Origin: Fusarium oxysporum f. sp. lycopersici 4287
Taxonomy: Eukaryota; Ascomycota; Sordariomycetes; Hypocreales; Nectriaceae
NCBI RefSeq assembly: GCF_000149955.1
Contig: NC_030993.1
Location: 2,561,544-2,625,543, forward strand
DNA: 64,000 bases
Direction of reading: 5' to 3'
Shown one piece after another: positions 11,462 to 21,967 of this stretch. Under the pieces are notes generated by a model. That model was not told where the DNA came from, did not search any database, and was given only the letters and a program-made list of their open reading frames with translations. Both the position numbers and the translations under genes were made by a program. How positions within the stretch are numbered: the first letter of the stretch is position 1; each line of letters starts with the position of its first letter.

Positions 11462-11967
11462 NNNNNNNNNNNNNNNNNNNNNNNNNNNNNNNNNNNNNNN
11501 NNNNNNNNNNNNNNNNNNNNNNNNNNNNNNNNNNNNNNNNNNNNNNNNNNNNNNNNNNNNNNNNNNNNNNNNNNNNNNNNNNNNNNNNNNNNNNNNNNNN
11601 NNNNNNNNNNNNNNNNNNNNNNNNNNNNNNNNNNNNNNNNNNNNNNNNNNNNNNNNNNNNNNNNNNNNNNNNNNNNNNNNNNNNNNNNNNNNNNNNNNNN
11701 NNNNNNNNNNNNNNNNNNNNNNNNNNNNNNNNNNNNNNNNNNNNNNNNNNNNNNNNNNNNNNNNNNNNNNNNNNNNNNNNNNNNNNNNNNNNNNNNNNNN
11801 NNNNNNNNNNNNNNNNNNNNNNNNNNNNNNNNNNNNNNNNNNNNNNNNNNNNNNNNNNNNNNNNNNNNNNNNNNNNNNNNNNNNNNNNNNNNNNNNNNNN
11901 NNNNNNNNNNNNNNNNNNNNNNNNNNNNNNNNNNNNNNNNNNNNNNNNNNNNNNNNNNNNNNNNNNN
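11462..11967. other. Assembly gap (506 N)
   Basis: A run of 506 undetermined bases. It separates the membrane-protein gene from the 3' end of the Pex30-like gene. Open frames that appear to cross it are artefacts. Confidence 1.
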
Positions 11968-12041
11968 CAGTCGTTGACCTATATGTCCCAATCCATCAAA
12001 CGCCGATAACCTCAATGCAGTATCGCCGTCAAAGTGCACCG

Positions 12042-14001
12042 TTACTCAAGACTCATTCGTGCCTCGTCGCCTATCCCCCATTGTCCACCGGGCCTACCCT
12101 GTTTCTGGATTTCAAGGGCCAACTCAGCACTTAGAGCATCGGCGTCATCATCGTTGTACAAACTACTCGTCCTACTAGTCCTACTGTCTCTTCTGGTGCG
12201 CTCTTTGTTATCCGCTCCGGATCGGTCAGCGATTCGTTTCCGCATCAAGGGCGACTTGAAGAAAGATCTGGAAGATGTCGAGTGTACTGACAAGGAATCG
12301 TCTGCTGCTTTGGAGCTCGCGTCATCGTTACTGATGTCTTCACCATGACTCTGGTCGGGCACAGCTCGTGTGGGAACCATGGTTTCGTTGCTGGAGTTGT
12401 ATGGCTGAGACCTGAGCTTCGTTACTGAAGGGGATTCTTTAAGCTCCTTCTCAGTCTCCTGGCCATCTTCCGGTTGATCCACCTCGACCAACTCGGCATC
12501 GCGATACCACTTTCTTCGTCGGGTCCAGCGACCCCATCCATCTTGACCCCGCTGGCCATTTTGCCACTGAAAGTCTGTTAGAGGAGACAATGCGTTGCCA
12601 TATATGATGGTTTCTCACCTTGTTGTCGTAGAAGATCCAACCATTCTTCCCCTCATTCCCGTCATAGTCCACAGGGCCATGCTCATCAGACACACCGTCA
12701 ACACGCCAACGGGTTCCAGGAACCCATCGCCACTGCATACGACTTCCGTCTTCTACCTCGGGTAGTTCGAAATCGTCTTTAGCGGGAACGGAGTTGTTAT
12801 GGTCATCTGTCCAGGCCGCCCGTTCATATGCAAAGAGATTATTCGTCCATCCCAAACCAATCCATCGTCTTTGGTTCTCGTATATAATAAACGTGAACTT
12901 GACACCCGCAGTCTTTGCATTGCCATTCCTTCTTCCATGATTAGTTTGGAAGCTCGACGACTTGCCAAGGGCTTTTGTAAGTTCGGATTCCTGCTGTTGA
13001 GCAACACGGTCAGGGCCTTTCTTAGCAGCCTTGGCCAAGTCCTTTTTGAACGGTTGTTCGGGTGTATCAAACTGCAACCCGGTGATGGCGGCTGCAAGTC
13101 GTCTAACTGTGGAGCTTCTCCAGAGAATGGCCCGCGATACTCGCAGAACCCTTGCATGCCAAGTCAAGATGATGGTTCCAGCCACTAGTATTACACGTCT
13201 TGTCGTGACAACTCGCCAGGGAGGAACAGTAAGCGCAATCCAAATAGGCGTGATGATAAGCAGTCGCATGAAGATGACAGTCAGCGCCGGGCGCGTGGTC
13301 GCACTAGTTGGGGTCGTCTGAGTGCTTAGGAAATCCGTCATGTCGAGCAGAGGTTCCATCAGAACATTACATCTCCCAGTAAGTTGTTTAAGAGTCTCGA
13401 CGATCTCGTCCAGTGTCTTCTGATGTTTGGTGTTGGTAACTTCGGAATTTCCCCTAACATGTTTCGACTGTTTCTCGCCGGCGTTTGCCTTTCCATTCTG
13501 CTGGCTGCTCTCGCCGGCGTTCTGATTTGCTCCCTTGGTGCCAGCATTCTGACCTCGAATATCAGTCCACCCACTGCTACTGAGGGGACTGTATCTCCGG
13601 CCGTACATGCCAACAATGAGTGCCACTCCGACCAAGACGGGGCCGGCCCACGTTATTACTACATCGCCATACAGAACAACCGCCCAGAAGAAGCACAATA
13701 GTAAGAAGCTCTGCCAAGGATCTCCGGTGCTCCAGGTGAGGAGGCCTGCGAATGTATTTAACGGGAGGAGAAAGGGATGACTGTAGGCGAGAGCGCGGGT
13801 GATCTGTGGAGGAGTAGCGAGGAGCAGGGGGCTCTTTTGGTGGACGAGGATAGTCGACCTTCGGGATGATCGGGATGGCGTATTCGCGGAGAGCGTTACT
13901 GGAGAGAAAGATGCAAATGTCGGAGGAGCACCAGTACTCGAAGGCTGAGGTTCGTACGAGGGAGGTGATGCGCCGTGAGACGCATCATCGCGGGAAGACA
14001 T
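12042..14001 (-). CDS. Pex30/Pex23-like peroxin with dysferlin domain
   Basis: Exons 14001-12619 and 12566-12042 join over a 52-bp intron (GTGAGA...TTTCAG, phase 0) to give 635 residues. Hydrophobic hairpins at about residues 95-140 (FLLLCFFWAVVLYGDVVITW) and 245-290 (VIFMRLLIITPIWIALTVPPW) look like reticulon-type membrane regions. The second half holds a dysferlin (DysF) module: FTFIIYENQRRWIGLGWTNNL (DysF-N) and the Trp/Arg-rich pairs MQWRWVPGTRWRVD, GWIFYDNK and WGRWTRRRKWYRD (DysF-C). This is the architecture of fungal Pex23/Pex30-family proteins, which shape ER domains where peroxisomes form and regulate peroxisome number. The C-terminal 110 residues are acidic, Ser-rich and probably disordered. 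Which member of the family it is cannot be settled by eye. Confidence 0.85.
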
Positions 14002-15609
14002 GGGCGCCGGTGCAAGATGCGACAGCCACGGCGTGTCCTAATGAAGTTGTGTCGTTAATAAGCAGGCCAGTCGATTTAATGGATATTTCCGGCAAAGTCG
14101 ATGAACAGTGTAAACGAGAGTTGTGATAGAATCTTGATCGTGGTGACTTGCCCGCGTGGCCGGCCGCGACGCGACGTCAGAGGGTCAAGTCACTAAAGTG
14201 AAGCCCTGGATCTGGGCTGAGAGGACACTGACGGTTATGTCATGGGGCGCCACTTTAGCGACAAAGCTCCTAGTGCTGCCTAAGAGATATAGAGGGGAAC
14301 ACAGCAACTGAAATGGGACGAAAGAGGTATCAAGATAAAAAGGGAAGTGATAATGAAATGAGGACTTACAAATGCTGCCATTGACAATTCTAGGTAGTCT
14401 TCCAAGTTTTGCTTGTTCTGTAACGTTATAAGCCACCTCTCAATACAGGCGTCATTCAGCATTGACATTACCCCAGATTGACCTTGCTTGCCCCGCGACG
14501 TCAGCTGTGCAGTGCAGCGGCATGTCACGATTGGATTGGATCTCGATGTAAATTCGTCTCAACCAAATCAAGTCAAATCAATAAAAAATGATATAAAAAG
14601 ACAGAAATATGTAAGAGACAAAGGGATATGAAAAGGTCCACGTGAGTCTCCTTGGTAGGCGCAGTCATCCATCCATGCCCTTTTCTTACTTTCTCTCTCG
14701 GCTTGGGTTCTAGCTTATCACATGCTTTCTCGGCCACCAAGCACATGAATCAGTTGCCGGAATGGACAAAGGCCTTGCTTCTAATGATCAGCAGTGGAGT
14801 CTCCAGGGTCTGTCCGTTTTCGATCAGAGGTCACGGGCTGTTGTGCTGGAATATGGCAGCTTCGGAAGCTAGTATGAATTCGATTTTGGCTCTCATTGCT
14901 TACTGGGACGTGTCACTGCTGTTAACTCGGTACTACAAGACGACATCACATTAATGATAATTTAAAGAATTTCGGAGGCTTCCATATGAGAATTGTACCA
15001 CAACATGCACATCATAGCAAGTCACCTGCCATGTCACTTGCATGCCAAGACTATGAAGCGAGGTTTCCCACGTTGTCAGCTCCATTATCTCTAAACTAAC
15101 ATGGACCATTTCCAAGACTGTTCTTGATTTATTTTGACAAGATGCTAAAATATTCTGCAACTACTCTGATGTCCCCTACAGAAAGTCCTTATCAAATATA
15201 CATACCCATTAAGAAGGCAACTGGCCCAAGAGTCACTTCCGTGCCGTACAGCACTCCCTAGCTGCCAAAGATGTGTTTCGGTTCTGATGTTCTGATGTTC
15301 TGATGTTCATATTCTCAGATCTGTCAGATCCGCGAAAATCCTTATAGTTCACGCGTACAATGAACGGCCTATGAACAGGTGTTTCATGACTCTTAATGCT
15401 ACAAGAGCTTCAGACTCGATCATGGCTATAAATTCGACGTGCACGCCTGTTTCGCCTCGCAGGAGCTTGAATGTCCTTGTTCTATGTGACCTAGTGTTAG
15501 TCTTCGTGGGATGATTTCCAAGCCATTGACAGAGGAGCTTGATCATCATTCATCAATCTGTCTTCCCAGTACCCATTCAACTCCGTATGCCCAAACCGCT
15601 CATTCAAAA
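14002..15609. other. Intergenic region, no gene seen
   Basis: Promoter of the Pex30-like gene on the left. The small open frames (for example around 14185-14530 and 14650-14950) lack family motifs or supporting splice structure. A short tandem array of TTCTGATG (three copies plus TTC) sits at 15282-15308. Confidence 0.5.
15282..15308. repeat. Short tandem repeat (TTCTGATG)x3
   Basis: Three head-to-tail copies of an 8-bp unit plus a partial fourth. A candidate length-variable locus; no function is implied. Confidence 0.85.
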
Positions 15610-17121
15610 TGTCTGATCAGAGGCAGAGTAATCTCGCAGCCATACCGGTTGAAGTGCTCAACCAATTACATCCTTCCTACCGAATAGCGATGTCAAGAAC
15701 TTACGTCTCACATCTGCCGGCTTTTGGAGCACCGTTCTCTTGCATATAAAACGAGTCTTTTCCTCGGCAAATATTCTCAACATCAAAGTCCTTCAAGAGA
15801 TTGCGAATAGCAATAAGTATCGCAAGGGTGTGGCCGAGCTACTATGGGACGACACCTGTTTCGGCAGTGTAGAGAGTATGTCCCGTCCAGGAGTTCAGGA
15901 TCGCGATGTGAACTTAGCCAAGCGATGCCCGGCATAGTATTATTACAATTCTATGAATAGTATTGGTCGGTTTTTATACAGCATACGACCGAACTGTCGG
16001 GATCATGATGTCCCAATGTGCCAGCTGGCAGCAGCCATGACCCCAGAAGATTCCTACGCTTACTACTACAGCCTTGCAGACCAACAGCATCAGGTACACG
16101 TATCCAGAGCAGATATCGATGCATTTTTGTATGCCCTGGAACGATTTCCTTCGCTCTCTCGCGTAACCACTACCTCAAGAGCACATGGGCGCCTATTTAT
16201 GCCTAGGATCGAGACCCCATGATTCGAGCCTTTCCCTACAGCTTCGTGTATCCTCTACTGGCGCACAGGGTTTTCGATACAGATACCGATTTCTTGTGGG
16301 ACCCCAAGGAGTTTTCGGTGACACCCAAACTCATCACTAGACATGGTTTCTGTTCCGCCCTGCGCATGCTTGCCAAGCGCGAAAGGCACAAAGTCGTCGA
16401 GTTCGTTGTCGAGGATCAGGCTTATACTGACGGGGTGAACATCGATCTTTTCGACAGCACGGGTTATACTTACGCAGACGTCATCTCTCTTATCCAGAGG
16501 CCCGGCTTTTCCAGGCTGTAACTCCCTATTCGCACGACAAGGTTCTTAAGGAGTCCTGGTCTCCTTGACAAGCCTCTTGGTTATCTTCATGAGACTCTCA
16601 AACAGGCGGAGAATCTCAAGAGCTTGAACATATTCAACGATGGCTTTAATGATTCCTGGGGAAACTATGCTGATACACGCTTCTCCCTGCTTATCAAGAG
16701 CCCATTAGAACAACTGCAACACCTCACACTCCGTGGCTTTAAGATAGATAAGAATGACTTATTGACTCTCCTAGCTTCACTACCCAGTCTTCGCTCTCTT
16801 GAGCTGCGGTTCTTTACGTTCTCATCTCCCTACTCCCTCCCCCCATTACTTCTCGGCATGCGACAGAGGCTTGGTTGGGGTAAGCGACCCGTGGCGATGA
16901 GACCAAAGGTCACATTTGTCTGGGCTGGCCCAACGAGGCTAGAGGGCCAGATCGTCAAGCATGTTTCTTACGACCTTGTGGACATTACCGATATAACTGA
17001 GCTAGATGAGTTTGAGCCAGCTCATGAGCGGCTAAACTTCAGTGGGAGATCACAGCAGCAAATCCGGAGAGCAGGATGGCAAGGCCATCTACAATGGGAA
17101 GGTGAAGAATGGCCTATCTAG
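15610..17121 (+). pseudogene. Decayed F-box protein gene
   Basis: The region follows the layout of the large Fusarium-type F-box family but in broken frames. An ATG near 15610 opens MSDQRQSNLAAIPVEVLNQ, the start of an F-box. A frameshift near 15665 moves the rest (SFLPNSDVKNLRLTSAGFWSTVL) to another frame. A TAG near 15935 interrupts it between AKRCPA and YYYNSMNSIG. A one-base deletion near 16215 breaks the expected ETPMIRAFPY segment. A TAA at 16519-16521 interrupts FSRL/LPIRTT. After that the frame is open to 17121 and codes leucine-rich-repeat-like text (LEQLQHLTLRGFKIDKNDLLTLLASLPSLRSLELR). Both stops could come from CAG/CAA by C-to-T change. F-box proteins recruit substrates to SCF ubiquitin ligases; this copy cannot make one. 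Introns do not explain the breaks, as there is no room for them. Confidence 0.75.
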
Positions 17122-17549
17122 CCTTGAATGTACACAAGTACTAGAGATCAGAGACCAGAGGAGATCAGGAAACGCAAGCATTGCGGATTGCGAACACATG
17201 TTTATGATACTTAGGTAGGTAGGGGACTTTTAGATCGCGTGCGTCAAGGGAGCGTATAGGTCAAGTTCACGAAGTGCTTCTGATTTGCTCGTGACATTAT
17301 AACACATCAATGAATGAGAAGATAGTACGCGGACCATCAGAGCACTAAGTAGACAATTATGGTGATGAAGAAATGTATTTCAGAATTGCACTACAAGCAA
17401 ACCAGTGAAACTGTAAGTCCAACCGCCATCTCCCCGAGCACACTGGGCTCAACACCAATATTTATGAATCCATGTATTGTTTCGTAGAATTGCGGCAAAG
17501 GTCACGGGTGGTATCTCAATAAATCTTGCTTGAAATGAGATGGGAGAGC
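17122..17549. other. Intergenic region, no gene seen
   Basis: Between the F-box pseudogene and the metallothionein stop. It contains the metallothionein 3' flank and nothing else recognisable. Confidence 0.5.
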
Positions 17550-17683
17550 TTATTTTCCGCAGCCGGAGCAAGAGCCTAGCGCATATTAGTATTGATGGAC
17601 TGATGAGAATAGAGTCATGTTGACTTACAGCTAGAGCCGCAGTTGCAAGAAGAGGCACCAGAGCAGCCACAGTCGCCAGCCAT
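17550..17683 (-). CDS. Copper metallothionein, 26 residues
   Basis: Two tiny exons, 17683-17629 and 17575-17550, join over a 53-bp intron (donor GTAAGT, acceptor GCTAG) in phase 1. The product is 26 residues with seven Cys, mostly as C-X-C: DCGC, SSCNC, SSCSC and SGC. Its spacing matches the Neurospora crassa copper metallothionein, including the shared run CGCSGASSCNCGS. Such peptides bind Cu(I) in the cytosol and buffer or detoxify it. The intron falls at a Cys codon (T|GC). It is too short and split for ordinary gene callers. About 175 bp upstream is an inverted pair of stress-response elements. Good match to the family; I am confident it is real. Confidence 0.9.
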
Positions 17684-17855
17684 TGTGATTATTGTTTGGT
17701 GGATGAGGTTTGAAGTACAGAAAAAAGTGTTGAGTTTGTTTTGAAGACTTGTTTGTGAGATGAGGATGAAGAAAAAAAAAGAGAATCTGATCGGATCATG
17801 CAGGGTCTTATATACTCAGCATGTGGGATGCGGCCTTTGTGCGTTGATCTCAAAA

Positions 17856-17881
17856 GACCCCTCCTTGTTGAATGAGGGGTC
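17856..17881. promoter_or_regulatory. Inverted pair of STRE-type sites upstream of metallothionein
   Basis: GACCCCTC and GAGGGGTC form a perfect inverted repeat (8-bp arms, 10-bp spacer). Each arm contains the AGGGG/CCCCT core bound by Msn2/4-type stress regulators in yeasts. It lies about 175-200 bp upstream of the metallothionein ATG. Stress control is inferred from the motif only. Confidence 0.45.
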
Positions 17882-19266
17882 CTAACGTGGGATTACACTC
17901 TGGTTGGCGATCTGAGTTGGCTTTGTGGGGGTGATGTGAGTGATTTTGGCGGTTCCTTGATTTGGCCCAGCTTTTTAGCCTCCGCGTGATGATCCACGAT
18001 GGTTCGAGATTTGATGACAGGGTATCGCGGTATTGGCAATCTCGAATGTTCTCTACATTTCTACTCTCTATAACACTTCGAGTTTATTAATCCTATTGAA
18101 AACACTAATCCTGTCGATATTATAGGCAAGAGAAGACCAAGTGATCCAGCTTATCTAACATTATACAACATGCAATCTTGAGAAATCCCAAGGCCAAGCT
18201 TTAAGGTTCGTCGCCATTAATATCACACATCCTGGCTACATTTTTTTATTGGATCGCAATAACAACTCGTCCTTGCCACTAACACGACCAATCCCGGCAC
18301 TTCACTTAGGCTTCTACTTCACGTGGCTCCATATTTCACTTGTAGCCTTAGCTCGTTATCTTGGTGAGGTAATGTGACGTTCTCATGCTCGAGGTAAACG
18401 GAGGAGCGGAGCATATTATTCCACTTCTTACTACACATCACTCACAGACAGCTGAACAAGAAGATGTATACCGACAAACTCGACAGGAAGACATTTGTCT
18501 AAGAATAGAACGCTTTTAGCAGTAAATGTGCTTTGCACTTGGGTTAATTGACGAAATGGGACGGACAGCAGCATCGAGTGTTGAAGCTTGTCAGAGTTGT
18601 TACACGTATCCCTCTGAGTTTAACGAGAAGAAGTATTGGCGATTTCTTTGCCTTTCCATCTAGATATTCACAAGTTAAGTCACTGGTAGCCATATGAACG
18701 GTCCCCTCTGCTGCCTGTTGCTACCAACCTTCATTGCTTCGAGGTATATACAGGGTTTCTCAAGCGAATCACGTCAAGGTAGGTTTATTGCTTATTGGAT
18801 GCTTCAATGCTTTCAGCAAAGACGTCGATCCATGAATTAGTCAAGAACTGCCTGGCAGCCGCTCCATTTTGAAGCATGATCAATCCGGTCGACAGATTCA
18901 CCTTTACGTGGCCTTTACTGAGTTTTTCTGGCATCAGTTGAGGTCAACTGTGATTTTATGCAGAAACTTGCATTCTTGGTGTCCTGTCGGTAGCTTATCA
19001 CATATCAATCTACCCAGGCAGGTTCTCTGTAACTGGATGATATATGTGAGGGAGTGGAGGTTGGTGAAAGCTTCACAAAACATCCAATGCAAGGGTTCTC
19101 TCGCACAAGTTCCATATGTCAGGACCCTTCTCTAGAGAGGGACACAAAACTCTATAAGATTTATTGCGGTATAAATATACTGCTCTTCTTCCCATTTGTC
19201 TCTATCTTGCTTCTGCCTTGTCCAAGTCAGCAAGTGCTATCACTACCCATCAATCCAATACACACA
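17882..19266. other. Intergenic region, no gene seen apart from promoter signals
   Basis: Upstream flank of the metallothionein and of the small gene starting at 19267. A TATA-like GGTATAAATATA near 19168-19180 is followed by a CT-rich tract leading to that ATG. Nothing else is recognised. Confidence 0.45.
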
Positions 19267-19566
19267 ATGTCAGCCATAGCCCCAACTACGGATGAGGGTC
19301 CCGAACCAGGCAAATGGGTCGAACTAAAGCTAAACTTGAAATGGTACAAATCTGTGCATTCCACTGTGTTGCCGGCTTTGGCGCCATCTTTTGGTTCGTG
19401 ATGTACGCAGACATGCAGCTAATCTCAATGGAATTCTTTGACTGGTAGCAGAGCTGACCCAATAAATTCAGACTCCCCGAGTTTTGCGAAGCTAATGCAA
19501 CTGCTGCCACTGGGCATTATGCTCGTTCTCATCCTCGCCATCTTGGCTTTCTCCCTCCTAAATTAG
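19267..19566 (+). CDS. Possible small tail-anchored membrane protein
   Basis: ATG 19267 follows a TATA-like box, a CT-rich leader and a good context (CACACAATGTC). The frame ends soon at a TGA, but removing a 54-bp intron (19398-19451; donor GTGATG, branch GCTAAT, acceptor TAGCAG) gives 81 residues. It would have a hydrophilic N-terminal part and a C-terminal membrane helix, LLPLGIMLVLILAILAFSLL, followed by a single Asn. A second acceptor at 19470 with a donor at 19394 also keeps frame, so the exact join is open. No family is recognised. The C-terminal hydrophobic tail would fit a tail-anchored protein. Moderate to low confidence. Confidence 0.4.
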
Positions 19567-19908
19567 GACCGCCCTTCCCATGACCAGGTCAACTGCCAAT
19601 TGATGGTCTGTCATGAACACGTACTCCACCAAACGAATAAAAGCGACACGCCATAACAACAGCAGCAAGTTTCGGGCTGATGACAGTTCAAGCGTTGTAT
19701 TCGGAGGAAGCCAGGCGCAATCTTTCATGGCAATCATGCCACAAGCTTTTTATAGGGTTAGTTCAGACAATGGTATGATCACCGTCGATTGATCGTCGCT
19801 TATGCCTCTTGCACACTTCGTATTTCTGTCGTGTTGTAGTCATTAGTGTCTCGTAAAGTTCTTGATCTTCTGGTTATTTCCTGATACTGTTTCGTAGTAA
19901 GCAAAAGC
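19567..19908. other. Intergenic region, no gene seen
   Basis: Between the small putative membrane-protein gene and the hypothetical gene on the minus strand. No motif is recognised. Confidence 0.45.
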
Positions 19909-20595
19909 TCACAGCATCATAAACATTGGCTGTCGACACGTATCAATAACATATGACAAACCTTCACAGTGAAACGTCTGAAACTCTGCTATCCCAAAGT
20001 CTTTCCATATGTTAAGCCTTGGAGGACGCCTAACAGGTGCCATGTTAGCCCAAGGTGCCGTGTGCTCCCCCATAAACAGCAGGTTTTCTTCAGTTGATTC
20101 GCCTGTCTTGGATATGCACATTTTGCATGCCCAGGGAGTAGGTCCAAAGGGACAGCTGAATTCTTCGTCTTCTGTAGCATCTCTCCTCTCCTTCACCTGC
20201 TGCTGCACCAATGTGATGAATGCATTCCACCTCCTCGAGCTCTGGGCTGTATAGTTAGTTTTCCGTTTCCTTGTTGTAGATTTTGGCAAATCCCCATCTG
20301 CCTCACGCTTCTTCGTGATCTTTCCAAGAGGATGCTTATCTTTTGCGACTCTTCGTGGTTGAATTCGAGTTGGACCCGACTGTATCGCTCTTGTTGATGT
20401 CAACTGCTCGATTTGGATCTGTTGCGTGATGTAGTTGAATATAAATGATTGAAAGTGCTTTTCGCAAAATGGTACCCCAGTAGGTGGCCTTGTCTGAATT
20501 GTTTTAGCTATCATGATGAAAAGTGTTAAAAGGTGTAATTGATCTTCAAATATTGAAAATTCCGAGTCTTTCAGCCCAGAGTGCCTCAGGGTCAT
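19909..20595 (-). CDS. Hypothetical protein
   Basis: An open frame of 228 residues with a plain start at ATG 20595. It is basic in the middle (RRVAKDKHPLGKITKKR, TTRKRKTN) and has four Cys in two groups (FSCPFGP, WACKMCISK). No known domain is recognised. It stands alone in a gene-poor stretch. The length and composition are better than random, but no homology signal is visible, so it may be an orphan gene, part of a spliced gene or spurious. Confidence 0.35.
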   Translation of the reverse strand: MTLRHSGLKDSEFSIFEDQLHLLTLFIMIAKTIQTRPPTGVPFCEKHFQSFIFNYITQQIQIEQLTSTRAIQSGPTRIQPRRVAKDKHPLGKITKKREADGDLPKSTTRKRKTNYTAQSSRRWNAFITLVQQQVKERRDATEDEEFSCPFGPTPWACKMCISKTGESTEENLLFMGEHTAPWANMAPVRRPPRLNIWKDFGIAEFQTFHCEGLSYVIDTCRQPMFMML

Positions 20596-21967
20596 TGATC
20601 CTAGACGTTGTTATGGTTGTTGTTGGGCGACAGCTGTTCACAACATGTACCCTGAACTGATGAACATGTTGGATTCTTTGTCAGACATGAGCTTCTTTTT
20701 CTTTTTCATCATTACCAAATGCGAGAGCGCTTGATGGATCTTTTCGTGTCTTGTTCTCCCTGTCTTTGTTCTTCTTCCATGGACTTGCCTCAGATTATCA
20801 TAGCCCTTTGATTTCCATAAAGCGCCTATAGGTCAGACAGGATGAATGGTTAGTTGTTTGACTTGTTAATGACCGTAAAATCCTCTTAGATATGATACCC
20901 TATTCCTCAATACTACTCATCATATTTTTATTATTAAGGATAAGGGCTTCTGGGCCGTGCCTTTATTCTCATGTGATGAAGGTTTAGTATAAATGATCAG
21001 TTTGTGTCACAACACGACTTGTGATCATAAGAAACACTCTTAGATAGCATCTAGTGCTCATAATGAATAGGAGATCCAGTAACTATTTGCTTATCATACC
21101 TCATTCGTATTGCCTGATAGACCTCGAAGTTTCGTTAGGTTCTGCCGTTGGACCAAATGCAGCTACCCTATGCCAAGACATCGGAGTTTGGATAAGGTGT
21201 ATTGTATTCCGGCATTGCAACCCCGGCCTCTACACCGGAAATCCATGCAGAGCCTGTCTAAAAGTGTCACAAGGACAAGCTGCATAGAGCATTTCTAGAA
21301 GGCGTACCGATAAATTGATATCATAAACATCAAATCAACTGACGAACAAAGGAACCGGCCAGACCACCCCGAGCTCGGCCCCCAGGTTTCGGTCCAACGC
21401 CGAGGAAGTATTTCCAGGGCAGAACCCAGTGGAACCAACCCCAGCTTGGCCTAAAAATCAAGCGATAAGACCCCCGCGGCTCATTTACCGACCACCTGAT
21501 TTGTTGCGGTGCATTTGACTCAGTGAAGAATTACCGTTGACTCGGTGAATTTGGGCGCGATAGGGTGCTTATCTTTCACCGAGTCACTTGGTTTCACTGA
21601 GTCAAAGCCAGCGAATCACAGGGTTTATCGCGCTTTAGTTGCCGCGCTGGCACTTTCACCGAGTCACATGAAATGTCTTCTGGAAAGGTTCAGACCCAGA
21701 TGTACCCTCATGTACCTTTTCCGGCCGGTTTGGAGAAAGGAACCGGCGACATGATCGGACCATGACGGCCGACGCCACTCATGCTCATGCCCGCCCGTAC
21801 CCTTAAAATCTTTGGATGCGGGCTGTGTTTTTTTTGATAACACTCCATACTAATACTCATAATCAGTCAATCCCCTTTCCCTCCTCCTTTCCTTTCTTTG
21901 TTTTCTTCATAATTCAGAACTGAATTGTGTTGAAGAGGGGTCTGGTCTAATAGGCAATCATCCCATC
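20596..21967. other. Long upstream region of the glycine decarboxylase gene
   Basis: No coding frame is supported. 21516-21666 holds five copies of the TGACTCRGTGA element (listed separately). The last 120 bp before the ATG at 21968 are pyrimidine-rich with a T tract at 21829-21836, typical of a strong fungal leader. Confidence 0.6.
21516..21666. promoter_or_regulatory. Five-copy TGACTCRGTGA element array upstream of glycine decarboxylase
   Basis: Copies at 21516-21526 (TGACTCAGTGA), 21538-21548 (TGACTCGGTGA), 21576-21586 (TCACCGAGTCA), 21594-21604 (TCACTGAGTCA) and 21656-21666 (TCACCGAGTCA). Both orientations occur and only the seventh base varies (G or A). They lie 300-450 bp upstream of the P-protein ATG. 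The TGACTC half is the core known for yeast Gcn4 and Bas1; the GTGA extension makes the element longer than either. Confidence 0.8.

Noticed and set aside
11305..12134. Open frames running across the N gap
   Set aside because: Most of their length is undetermined bases; the open frame is an artefact.
15349..15549. 66-residue minus-strand frame before the F-box pseudogene
   Set aside because: No motif, and it ends just beyond the short tandem repeat; nothing supports expression.
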